A stretch of DNA of 64,000 bases. It comes from Campylorhamphus procurvoides (taxonomy: Eukaryota; Chordata; Aves; Passeriformes; Dendrocolaptidae). Numbering within the stretch: the stretch's first letter is position 1; each line of letters opens with the position of its first letter. The notes below the pieces were generated by a model that did no database searches, was not told the origin of the DNA, and saw nothing but the letters and a program-made list of their open reading frames with translations. The position numbers and the translations under genes are program-made. Positions 41,473 to 53,340 of the stretch are shown here, in pieces. The stretch is from contig WBMV01003156.1 in assembly GCA_013396655.1 (NCBI GenBank), positions 2,437,361 through 2,501,360 of the forward strand, in the 5' to 3' direction.

Positions 41473-41580
41473 TTAAAAAAAACCGATAAAACCAAACCAA
41501 ACAAAAATCCAAAACAAAACCCAACCAATCAACCAAAAAAAAAAAAAAAACAAACCCAAACAAAACCCAAAAATCAGAAA
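41473..41580 (+). repeat. A/C-rich low-complexity tract with A16 run
   Basis: Composed of aaacc, caaac and ccaacc units around a run of about 16 A. It resembles the tract at 28161-28258 in composition and strand. Confidence 0.85.
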
Positions 41581-44500
41581 AGCAAGCTGGAGAACTGCAA
41601 ATCCACAGGTAACTGGAAGACCATGCACCAAAGAGGAAAATAGTCTGCTTAAGCAGGATCAGGAGGCTACTTATAGAAGTAGCACTTAGATATGAAGAAC
41701 AATAGTATTTAGACTATCACTCTTTTTTACATGTGTGCAAGCTTCAGAGTACGAGGTGGTAGAGTGTGTTAAATCTGAAAATTTAAAAAACAAAAATTTA
41801 TCAGAAAATATCTGTGTTCTTTGCAGTACCTGCAATACCCAGTTTCACCACAAGGTCTAACCTGCAGGCTGATATTGCTGCCCATCTCTCCCTCCCACTC
41901 CAATTCCTGCTGCAGCTCAGTAGCAGAGATTCACTCTGCTCCTCCTCACCTTGGAAGAAGCTGGACAGAATATTTAGGTAAGAAATGACCCAAGTCTTTA
42001 CAGCACCTCGTTCACCATGCTCTCAGCATCACAGGAAGAACAGCAGCTGTGGCCACTGAGGCTTACCAATTTAAATAAACAACATTGCTATAAACTGTGA
42101 CATTGTTAAGGAAATGTATAGCAGTATGCCTGAATTAGACCATCACTAAAAATCCAAGATAAACATGACCATCATGTGTAAATATGTGGATACCCATTCT
42201 CCATTCATTATACTAGTACTGCCCCAACTTTTGTTAATAAAACACTTTATAGGTATCATTGCTGTTAGATTCTTCGTGTTTTTCAAGTCAGTTCTCATTT
42301 CTTTGGTCCTATGCTTTGAGGCTTATCAAGGCATTAATGGAAAAACACACACACTTTATTTAGCTTTACACTATTTGTGTTACTGTATTACAGAACTACT
42401 GAGTCAGACATTAAGAAGGCAATAAGACTCACACTCAGCATCTGAATTCCTGTTATATCAGGATCTTGCTTCCATAATTTGTTAGCTTATCCTTGCTAGG
42501 TTGTGTATTTAGTACTAGCATATATATGATATATGTAAGATGAAAGGTTTATTAAGTCCTCTTCCTCCTAACACCATTACACCATTACTTGCGTTAATGC
42601 AATCTAAAAAGCACTCAAAATTCCTGTGTATCCTTTGAATCTTAGCTCTCCACAATTTCTATCAATTGCAAAAGTCAGTTACTTTTTCTTACCTTAACAG
42701 AAAAGAAATTTGGACCAAAGGAAAACCAATCAAATTTTAAAATTATTTCTTATTTATATATACACAGAAACAAATCTTTGTCAGAAGTTCCGTAGGGAAA
42801 GGACTATTTTCCCATTTCTCTTTGATGCATGACAAATCAGTTAAGAATTCTTGCTTTATATGATCTCAAATGCTATAAAATATATTTTTAGAGGATAAAA
42901 AAAACCTGAAGATCTGGCTAACAAATTTTGTTTACATGTGTTTTCTTAACACATGGCTCTTTGTAATAGTCCTTTTTTTCCTGGCTTTCAACAGAGAAGC
43001 ATTACTGGAAGTCCAAAAGATGGCATATGGGCCTTTATGTGACACCTATGGTGAAGTCTTTCTTACTGACAGAACACACCAAGCAGAGTAACAAGACATA
43101 TAGAAAAAGCATTCACAGTGTTAAAGATTCCTTAACACATTTCAGCTGAGAAATACACAACATTTCACAACGTCGAGATTCCTCAGTAGCATACTGTCAG
43201 CTCCGATGTGTTTTCCATAGCTCTGTGCTCTGGGCTGCATTAAAACAAGGAGCTAAAGTTATGGTTGACAAGTCAAGAGAGGCCTGGAGCCCCTTAGAAC
43301 ACAGGCATTGCTCCTTACCCAGTCAAAACAGAGGTAGAAAAGTCCACCTTCATCTCTACTTTTAGGCCTTCTGGATACTGATCTAACCATTTCTGAACTA
43401 TTAACAATAGCAGCTGCTATACAAGGTTACTACAGAGCTCTTTATAATTCAAGTTCAGCACTTCAATTTATAGTATAAGCTGCAAACCCCTTGTGATAGA
43501 AAATCTTACAATTTCTTTTCTAGCATACGTGCCCTGCTCCAAATTAAATCACAGTTATTTTAAATTTTCCCACTCATAAGAGGAAGGGCCTATTTTGTCC
43601 TTGAGGCTCTAAATGCAGTACACTTCAAGTAATTTATTTCCATGGAAATCTCTAAAAGTTACTGATTGTCAAGTCATCTCTTGGTAATTCAATTGCTCAC
43701 AGGTCAAAGAGGTAGTAATAAATCTATTCATAAATATGAAAGATAAAGTGGGTTTAGATGGAGTCAAGTGAATTTACCATTTTTGCTGACTATTTAATTT
43801 GCTTAAGATGAGAAAGAAAAGGCATCACTTCCACCTTATCAGTAGGTAAAGAAGAAATGGAGTTTAATTTTGGGGGCAAATTTTTCTCAAAAGAAATTGT
43901 AGAGTAAAATATTACAACCCCAATATAGACACTATAGCAACCACTTGGAAAACCTATGTGTATGACAAGTTCATGCATACAAAAATTTACCTATTCCACT
44001 TTTAGTTTTGAATGTATTTGAGTAGCTCTCCTCTTGTTCTGCATTTCATAGCTGTGCTACAAGCTAAAGACAAAGTATTTGTCTTTGGCATGAGGATCTG
44101 TCCAGCATTAGAGCTTCAATTTGTACTGACAATCAGTAAAACAAAACTTAAAGGGTTGTGCTGTTACTGCTGTACTCATTAATGTGAATCCTGTAGACTT
44201 CCCTCATATTTAATCAAAAGCATTCCTGACTTTGAGAACCAGAAGGAGACTTAAGAAAACAATCCTTTTTCATTTTATTTTCTAACCATTATAAAGATTT
44301 TGTACAACTGAAATAATGATTTCTAAGCTTAAGCCAGTATTTTCTGTGACTGTTGCCAGCAGCATGCTATCAAATGTAGTTCCTGTTACTTGTCTCCCTC
44401 CTGCCTTTTAAAAAAATAAAAATATCCCCCACACTGGCACTCTATGAGGCAAAACATTTCTAAATTGTAGGGAATAATAGAAAAACTCACAATTTCTCAT

Positions 44501-45911
44501 ACTTGCTTGACATGAGTCATATCAGCAAGGGTAGTAACATGAACTGAAAAACATTATACAAAACTGAGAAACCATATACAACTACTGGGTACAGACAGGG
44601 TTAACAACTTCAAGAATTATGATGCTGACAGTATTTTGGCCTCTCTCTTCTCTGTGCTCCAATACGGTAGAATCCATTACTGTTGAGATACAGAAGTATA
44701 GAAAGTCAAGATCAAACAAAAAAAGTTATGGAAAACTGTCTGAGTCTCATTATCACTTAATAATGATGCCAAAAACTCATGTCATCAGCGTAAATTAAGG
44801 AAAAAATATGAAAAAATGTGACTGGGACAGATTAAATGAGGTTTTTATTAGGCTAGAGAAAGCATAAGAAACTGGATAATTGCTTTACCTAAAAAGGACA
44901 GCAGAAATGCCGTTATATAACTTCACAGTCTATTTATTATTGGGCTAGCACAAACAAGCATAAGACCCAAGAAAATGACAGCAGGGACAAGTTCATTAAA
45001 CCAAGAATCAGATGTTTGTTGCTAGGAGGAAGCTCACAGACACTTCTGAGGCTGGTGCTACCCAACTCACACTCAGTTGTTGCACGAAGAAAGGAGAGCT
45101 CAGATGGATTCCCAGACTCAGTTTCTGAGATCATTCCCTACTGTTCCTCAAAAGATCCTTCTGCATGTGTATTTTATGCCAAAATAAAGGGTAAAAGCTA
45201 TTATACAGCCAATAGCACATAACTACTGTGTGCTGCTGACCACAGCTATTGCTGTTTGCTTGTCTTGTTCTTTGCATGGTGAAATTTAAAAAGATGCTCC
45301 TGAAAGAGTGGGCACTCAACAAGATATATAATAGACTTTAGTATATTTTCCGAAATTGACACCCAGAAAACTACAACAGTCATCACAAAAGTGCCAGAAA
45401 TCAGTCAGAAATTTTCCTTAATTGTATTAATAGTTTTATTTTTATTTATTTATTTTAAAAGAGGAAAATAGAACTAAAAAATAAACATTACTATGGTAAA
45501 AGCTTTCCCACAAACTAGCTTTGCCATTCAGATCTGAACAGAAATCAGTATAAAAGTGATCTGGTTTGGGCAAGTAATATTTGGCAACAAATATTAGTTT
45601 TGAGCAAAGAAAATACCTATTTCTTCTTTGAAAGGATCATAGAGAGCATTATCAAGATTTAAAATATCTTAGCTGCATAATCATAAATGTCTTACAACAG
45701 AAGGTCATTGTGAATCACACAGGTATACTTCAACCTGAAAAGTTCAATTTGCAAACATATTTTTCCTTTTGAATCCTGCCTGCTAACATCCACCAATTTC
45801 CTCTACCTAATCTTATATTTTCTTATCTTTCATACACTACAGTAATGAACACCACATAGATATTTAAACCTGCCTACATTTCATTCACTGGCAAGATTTA
45901 ATCAAAAGGAC

Positions 45912-46480
45912 CATAGAATATGTTGAATTGGAAAGGATCCAAAAATACCACTGAGTCCAATTCCCTGTTCCTTGCAGTTCTACCTAAAACTAAACTATAA
46001 GAGAATGAGCATTTTCCAGAGACTCCTTGTATTCTGGCAGGCTTGGTGCCACGACCGCTTCACTGGGGATTCTGTTCCAGTGTCTGATCAGCCACTGGTG
46101 AACCACTGGAATCACAGAATCTGCACCAGCACAGAAGAGAAAGGGACAACCACTAGTGCTTGAGGCACCCCATGGTTGGCTCTTCTGGCTGCCAGGGCAC
46201 ATTACTGAGATATGTTCAACTTGCCAGCAATCCAACCCTAAGATCTCTTTTCATAGTGCTGCTCTTGAGCTTCTCATCCCCCAGTTTGCACATTATATGA
46301 TTACCCTATTCCAGGTGAAGAATCCAGGACTTGCTTTCGTTAAATTTCATACCCAGCTCTCTAGTCTATCCAGACTTTCTGTAAGACCTCCTTAGCCTAA
46401 AGGGAGTTCAGAGCTCCTCCTGGATTGGTGTCGTCAGCAAACCTACTGTATGTTCAACTTCTGAATCCAAATAGAGCTCA
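45912..46480 (-). mobile_element. CR1 LINE remnant, 3' end plus ORF2 end, composite
   Basis: From the left the plus strand reads as a reversed CR1 3' end: catagaatatgttgaattgg, then gcttggtgccacgaccgctt. The minus strand then gives the ORF2 C-terminal motif RHWNRIPSEAVVAPSLPEYK, ending near 46090. Beyond about 46165 comes another CR1-like block (ggctgccagggcacattact, then gtcgtcagcaaacctact) that belongs further upstream in ORF2. The join near 46110-46160 skips sequence expected between them, so this is either one element with an internal deletion or two adjacent fragments. No intact frame survives. Confidence 0.85.
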
Positions 46481-47384
46481 ATCTCCCATTTTTAGTTCGT
46501 GGCAGAAGAGAGGAAAGAAACTTCTCCCTTTTGCTTTTCTACATACATTTCCAACATCAAGGAGAAAAAAAAAACAAACATCAAAACAAAGAATCAACAA
46601 TTAATATATATTTAAAATACTTGTGTCAGCTTTCTCATATCTTCTGTCTGAAAAGGAAAGTGAAAAGGCTTGAATAAAGCTTCTACTACATATCTTACTC
46701 TTGCAGACGAGTTTATTGGCTTCTTCCCCCCAATATTATGAACATTCTGATTGCAGATCAGCTTTGCAGAATTTAATCTAGACTGCATATATAGCCGATT
46801 TTGGGACTTTATATAAAAGCACTATCTTCAGATAATAGGTGATTAATCACAATCTTTCCTTAGCTAATTTTGTTTAAAGGAAAGCTTTAAAGCAGAAAGA
46901 CTTAGTTAAGGAAGTTAGTAAGGTTACATACTCTGTGAAGACATTACCAAGCTTCAAAGACAAGATAAAAGTCAAAACAGGAACTCAACAATTGTGTCAA
47001 ACTACTTTAGGACTCACATGTTAAAAAAAAAGGAATTTCTTAAGATGATTAAAGGACACAAAAAGACTTCTATTGGAGATGCCAAGTGTTTTCTTCTGTG
47101 TTTTAAGATGTAAGTATTACCAGTATAAATATAATCTTCTAGGGTAAGTTTACTTGTTTAAAAACTGAACAAAAAACCCTTCTTTAAGATACACTACTGA
47201 TATAAAAAAGCATTCCTAATAATATAAGTAAGGATAACAACAAGAATGATCATTTCTTCATGAATCAAAATCAGAAAGCTTTAACTTACACAATACTGCT
47301 TTTACAAGAAATTCTTAAAAAAACCTTAACCACTTTGGTGATTGAAATGGAGATCCAATTCTGAAACAACATTTTAAAAGCTGC

Positions 47385-47485
47385 TCATGGGATAGACTTA
47401 AAATATTAACAGCCTCAGAAATAAACTGACTACTTCTCATGGGACTTAAAATACCAGTGACCTCAGAAACAAATGAACTTCATAA
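47385..47485. repeat. Imperfect tandem repeat of about 52 bp
   Basis: The blocks beginning tcatgggatagacttaaaat (47385) and tcatgggacttaaaatacc (47437) share the order catggg, acttaaaata, cctcagaaa. They are clearly diverged, so this is an older duplication. Confidence 0.55.
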
Positions 47486-49063
47486 ATAAGCTAGAAAACC
47501 AAAGTTGGCAGAATATAGCTATTTACTTTTCAGAACCTAATTGCTAAGATAGACCCCTAGACATCTGTTTCAATATGTATCAATCATCAGTAACTTCACA
47601 AGACCAAAAACCCCAAAGGTTTTCCTTTTTGACTGCCACACATGGCTGCAGAATAGGTCTTTACTGAATAGTGGCTTCCTTTCTACTTAGTATTTTCACA
47701 AAACTGAGACAGCAAACATTTAAGTAACAAAACCAAATTTTAATGTGTTCAAAAATTACGCAGGTACTGTTTTGACAAGTATTAAGTTACATGAACATAA
47801 TGTTTCACCACTGCACATTCCCTATCCCTATTCCCTAAGAGTAGCACTTTGTAGCCAGAGAAGAGAGTGTTACCCAACATGCCATTAAGTACCTAATTAG
47901 GAAGCGTCATAAATATAAAAGGTAAAATTAGAGAAAGAGTATACTAGAACCTTCAAACAAGATTTCTGACTTGCTTACATACCAGTAATTCTGTTTTTCA
48001 GTCGTGGAACAAATTTATTATCATGAACAAAGATGTTAGTTCCACAAATTCATGTTTTCAAATAGGTACAGAATTTATTTTACCTTTCGAAAAGTTTACA
48101 CTAGGGGGAAAACGAAAATATAGGTGGCAGCCAACACAGTGATTTACAACACTGAATAGCAAATAATTACAGAAGACATTTGGAAAACCACCAACTCTTA
48201 GGAGTTTTTCAGTTGTTGGCTAAACAACTGCAAGTATCTTTGCCAAAACCAGAATAAAAATGTCTAATCAGAAGTGACTCTTGCATAAAGAAAATAACTC
48301 TTTCACTAATCTATTTTAAGAAGAAAGTTTAAGTGTAGATATACCACACACACGTAGACACAGGCATATATAAAAAGCAAATGGCTGTTCCAACTGCTTT
48401 ATAGTAAAATATTTTTGAGAAATTTCCTCTGAGGACAGTCAGGCTGTCAGCAGTGCAGAGTATGGCAAAAAATACATACAAATAAATAAAACTACAAATA
48501 TTGTATGAAAACCAAGGTACCTATCAAACATGACTGCATAAGGACATATAGAAGATAGAGTTAAGGTACAATAGGCAATTCTATTATATGTAAGATTAAA
48601 TGATAGTGATATGAGACATGTCATCCTGATAAAATTTCAATATACAAAGATGTATAAGTCATATTTAAAAGATACGAGCTCTAGAGTTTGAATACACATT
48701 TTGGATATATATATTAAAAGGCAATTTAAACTTAAGATCTTTTGAAAAGATATAAAAGCTGTGGATGCTCTAAATATTTGAAACAGAAGGCAAAAACTTA
48801 TTTAGATACCTTAAATTCAGTGCATACACGTAAAAATTCTGGTCCCAAAGCTAAAGAAAAAACTGCTTTAGAGCATACCAGCAGTGTTATGCTATTTCAA
48901 TAGAGCAAAAAGATAACATTAAAAGATAAATGATTTTGCTTCAGTTTATAATTTATTTTGCAAATTGTTAAATTCTTGTGCAAAAAAAAAATAATTTAGT
49001 GCCAAATGCATGGAAAAATTGATTTTCCACTTAGAGGAAAAAACCCAGGTAACTTGTACTCAC

Positions 49064-49182
49064 CTTCAGGATCAAGGAGTTTCTCTATGCCCAGGTGTTG
49101 CCAGGCTATGTTGAACGCATGCTCTAATCGTTGTACAGGTGACTGCTGAGAAGCAACAGCGTTCCAATCAAATAGGTCTGGT
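49064..49182 (-). CDS. DMD: Dystrophin exon 7 (CH2 domain, middle)
   Basis: Read from 49182 down to 49064, this exon is 119 bp, identical in length to human exon 7. It follows the acceptor ttgctgtag and ends at CCTGAAG|gtgagt, a strong donor. Its first base completes the Arg codon left open by exon 6, and its last G opens the Asp codon finished by exon 8, so phase is kept on both sides. The peptide begins [14 protein letters not shown] and ends [10 protein letters not shown], the central CH2 segment (about residues 177-217). Because the exon is short and contains no long open frame of its own, it is easy to miss by ORF length. Relative to human dystrophin as I recall it, about eight residues differ, clustered after DWN and around NIAWQHLG. 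The flanking CH2 core motifs ([19 protein letters not shown]) are kept, which argues for a functional copy. Confidence 0.96.
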
Positions 49183-50575
49183 CTACAGCAAAAATAAGAG
49201 TAAGAGTTTTATTTTTCAGTCTTAGATTTAGTCATGTATTTCTTAGGCTATCCATCAGCATCAGCTACTGCTTTTTTATTTGCCTAATCAAAGGTCTTGT
49301 TCACTTGGCACTGGAACTAACGAGGCTTGGTTTCTAGTAAGATTGCACCCTATTCTCATCTGTCAGTCACAATCACATGAACCCCATCTCTATTTTCCAT
49401 GGAGTCCCAACAGCCTGTTACCTCACTCCCCCAAATCACCTGCTGCACTCTGCTCCTGTCACTGCCCAAATGCCCACAGTGGGTTTGTTCCTTTCTTCCT
49501 GTCCCAAACAGAGCCTGGATGAGAAAGATCATGTGCTGTGGCCATTCACGCTGGGACTGGCTTGTGGCAGCCAAACAGGACAAAACTGCTGAGGCCATTA
49601 ATGAGCCTTCCTCCTGTCCCCAGACACCAGCTTTTCACTTCATTTCCTCCTGTCCTATTCCTAGTTACCTGGGAGAAGTGAATGACAACCACATTGCTAC
49701 AACACCCTTTCAGGTAACTGTAGACAGCGATAAGCTTAACGAAAGTGTTAGAAAAGTTCACACTTTTCAGATGAGCATAAAACTGTAGTCCAATTATTTG
49801 TTTTAGCTGATCAGTGTAAAAGCAGTAGAGTACAATTTACATGCTCTTGCAGGAAAAGACAGAACAAACAAAACTGAATTATAGCTCAGATACACAATCT
49901 GGGACCTCGTATTATCAGTTGCACCATTTGCAGTATAAATAATGTTAACATCCCCTGATCTTTGACCCTTCATTTAAAACTTATCCATTAGGACATTAGA
50001 ATTTGTTATCAAGCAAGGGACTTTGATACAGTGTTCTAAATCAGAAAACATTTAAACATATAATTTCAACTACAGATAAATCAAGTATGTTATTTGCACA
50101 AATTAAAATGTGGCAATTAGTTATGACAGATTTACTTATATTTTTATTAATTTTAAAAGTTAATTTTAAATAGTCTCCCAACCTATAATAAATGGCAAAA
50201 ACATTCACTACATCATGCTGTAATAATGTCAAGAGAGTAAAGGAAAAATGTCATTTATGTAATAATAATTCCCAAGTTATGTACCTTTGCTGTCCAATTT
50301 TTTTCAGAGGAGGGAGTGATTTACATAGTAACAATTAAATTATTCCAAGTTATTTTCCTTCTCTGTGCAAAGGTTTTTAAATATTAAAAGTTGAGTTTTC
50401 TCCTTCCCACATAAGAATAACTTCAAAATAGTATATTTGTCTGGGGACAGGATGACATAGGGAGAGGAAACTTATGTAGTAATCTCTGCTTTTATGCCTG
50501 GAAGCATTAAGTTTGTGATCTCATAGACTGGTTTGTGTACTTAAAACACACGCATTCACGATACAGATACTTTTT

Positions 50576-51117
50576 TCATCCTCCTTTCACTGGGGATACA
50601 TAATTAACATTCTTCAGAGCAGTCCATATGATGCAGTGTTTTGGGTTTAAGGTTAAAACAGTGTTCAGAGCAAACCATTTGTTTGGCTGTTGCTGAAGGG
50701 TGTGCTTACACAGGATCAACACTTCTTTTTCCCCTCCACTCTGCTTTCCCCAAGTGAATAGGGTAGGGATGGGTAAAAGCCAGAAGGGGACAGAGCCAGG
50801 ACAGATGGCTCAAACCAATAAAAGGGATATTCTGTACCATATAACCCAATCAGCAATAAATATCTGGGTAACAGAAGTGAGTAGTGTGGGGAATGTTTGT
50901 CTTGGAAGGTGTCTGCTGCTTGAAAACTGGTCAGGCATCAGTTACTGTCTTTGCATCACTTCTTTTCTGTTCTTCTTTCCTACATTTATTAAAAGTCTAT
51001 TTCCATTCAAGATTTTTCTTGCTTTCATTTCTCCTGTTCTCTTCCCTCTCCTGATGGAACAAGGGGAGAAGCAAACAAGTGGCTGTGTGGGTGCTCTGTC
51101 AGCCCACCACACTTCTA
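50576..51117 (+). mobile_element. Old ERVL-type solo LTR
   Basis: About 540 bp resembling a common avian ERVL LTR in plus orientation. Landmarks in order: actggggatacataattaac near the start, gcagtgttttgggttta, ggggacagagccaggacaga, aagggatattctgtaccata, a pyrimidine-rich stretch with tttattaaaag, and ggggagaagcaaacaagtgg then gtggctgtgtgggtgctctg near the end. Divergence is high, no target duplication is clear and the ends are approximate. No internal viral genes adjoin it. The 201-codon open frame across it (50700-51305) is a by-product of LTR sequence and is not a gene. The family name rests on recalled consensus. Confidence 0.65.
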
Positions 51118-53297
51118 TACCTTACTGTGCAAGCATATGGATATCCTTCAATTGCTTATTCTCTCCAAATTTAACACTTGGCATAGGATGCATAAGCCCA
51201 TACACCATATTTAGCAGAGAACACTATAGTAACCACAAAGCTATCTGTTGTGACTTTCCTAGAAAGCTCAGTGGGGATATGTTGCACAAATACTACAGAG
51301 ACTAGAGTGTAAAAAGATTATTTGGTGACAAAAGCTTTTAGGACAAGAAAAGGAAAGAATGATATTCAAGGGACTACCTGCCCTTCAAATGTTTTCATAG
51401 GCATTTGGGTGAAAGTACTAACCATACCTGTGGTGCTCAGAGCAGCACATTATCTTCACACAATCATGACCTGTTTGACAATATAAAATTCTATATACAT
51501 GAACATACTTTCTTCTAACCAGTCAGAACTCCACTGGCAAAGAAAATTAACATTTACAATTATTCCTTATAGAATGGCACAATATTTTCTTATTCATCCT
51601 AAAAAATCCCCTGTCATCATTAATAGCACCTGAGAGGGACAATTTGATTCAACTTCTCAATTTTACAATCCAGAAGGGAATTTTAAAGCTAATGCATCCA
51701 GACAGGCTAAAGTTATTATCATAACATCTTCTTTAGAGGGCAGATTCTCAACAGATTATTTTTTTTTAAGCACTCCAGCACTCAAACACAAAAGCTTCAG
51801 AGAACATTATGTCTTCAATACCTTGGTTGAATTTGCATGCTGCATGTGTCAGTGCAGAGCATGCACAGCATCTCTTTTTACACTCACTACAGAGGGCAAA
51901 ATTTGAACCCTCTGAGACACAGCAATAAGAGAAGCAGTAAACCTTAGTAAGTCACTGACAGGATCCTTATCAATCTTTTCTTAGTATTGCTCATAACCCA
52001 GGCACCACAGATTCCAAACCAACTTGAAAGGATACACCCACCTACTGCAATTCAGCTCTGACAAGCATCAACTTAATTAAAAAAAAAAATCCCTACTCCA
52101 ACATGATTTTAATTTTTCAGATTTCTCCCTTTGTTTAAAGAATATGTGACTATGCACATTTCAGTAGCACCAGCACTAGAATTAGAGTGTCATAATGTCA
52201 GCTTGAAGCATCAGCTTCTCAGTGCTGTGTTTCGATGTTTCATTGGGGATATTTATGTGGCAATACTGCCAAGTGTGATTGCACAAGATATTACAGTCTA
52301 GAAGATTAATAATAGTGGTATATGGCAAATAGCTTTTAAAAAATCCCTGAAACAACATGGAAACAGAATTTCAAATTACAGCTATTATTAGCTTTCTAAG
52401 TTTCACATACAGGAGTGAGCAGGTATGAAACAGTAGAAGAAAGAAATAATATGGAATACAGGTTATCTGCCTTCATTTGTTTTCTTGAATTTTTCGAACT
52501 GTACAAAGGGAGATGAAAATTGTTCTCATATCAGCAGTTTGGTACGTGTCTGACAGGGAGGAAACCTAAGGAAAAATTACTAGTATTCTTCACTCTTCTT
52601 CTTGAACAACACAAGCATATGAACGTTCAAAGAAATTAGAATTAAGTAGACCATGCCAAATTTCATCTAGCCACACACTGATCAGCACAAACAGCACTGA
52701 TCTTGTATTAGTTTCTGACAAGATTATGGAAAGCCAAAACTGAAACGACTGAAAGCTTCCAGGGAGAAATTTGTATTATAAAAATCAAAATTTATATTGA
52801 ACACAAGATAATTTTTGTACTGACAGTTCATTCCTATAACCAGTAGAAATAAAAATAAAATAATAAAGGGCAAAACAAACCTGAATTTTTTCAAAACATA
52901 TTTCCAAGAAAAAAAATTTGTCGTAAAGTATAGGAAGGACTCCACTCTCTAACACACACAGTCAGTTATATAACTTACAACAAAACTAGATCAGTCAGGG
53001 TAAGAAAACGGAATCTGGAATATACTAAGGGTAAACAAATCCAGACAGATTTTTATTTGGAAATTAAAGTCATGGGTAAAATAAAAACCCAACAGGTTCC
53101 ATCCAATTTAAAGCATGCAATAAACCAAAACTCCAATGCAGCAGGCAACTATGTATAGTAGCTTTGACCCACCATAGTGCTCTGTTCCCAGCTGAGACTT
53201 AGCTGCTAAATTTTCGTCAAAAAGGGAAAGCTAATTTCCACAAGTGCAGATATAAATACTATGACCATATTACCCCTTTAAGAGTGTATAAGCAGTG

Positions 53298-53340
53298 AAA
53301 AAAAAAAAACAAAAAAACCCAACCAAACAACAAAACCACA
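53298..53340 (+). repeat. Short A/C-rich tract
   Basis: Poly(A) followed by aaacccaaccaaacaac. This is the same style as the two larger A/C tracts in intron 7. Confidence 0.75.

Larger units (their letters stand above)
12106..49063 (-). other. DMD: DMD intron 7 (about 37 kb)
   Basis: Long AT-rich intron between exon 7 and exon 8. It is one of the gene's large introns; the human counterpart is about 110 kb, so this copy is roughly a third of that, in line with compact bird genomes. Named contents: CR1 ORF1 remnant (24020-24520), tandem duplication (27453-27594), A/C-rich tracts (28161-28258 and 41473-41580), CR1 reverse-transcriptase remnant (33640-34330), solo LTR (34456-34887), composite CR1 remnant (45912-46480) and an imperfect repeat (47385-47485). 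The stretches 12106-24000, 24600-27450, 28260-33600, 34900-41470 and 41600-45900 hold nothing I can name beyond short low-complexity runs and chance open frames. Confidence 0.9.

Noticed and set aside
50700..51305. 201-codon open frame on the plus strand
   Set aside because: It overlies and slightly overruns an old ERVL-type LTR, which explains the sequence without a gene.
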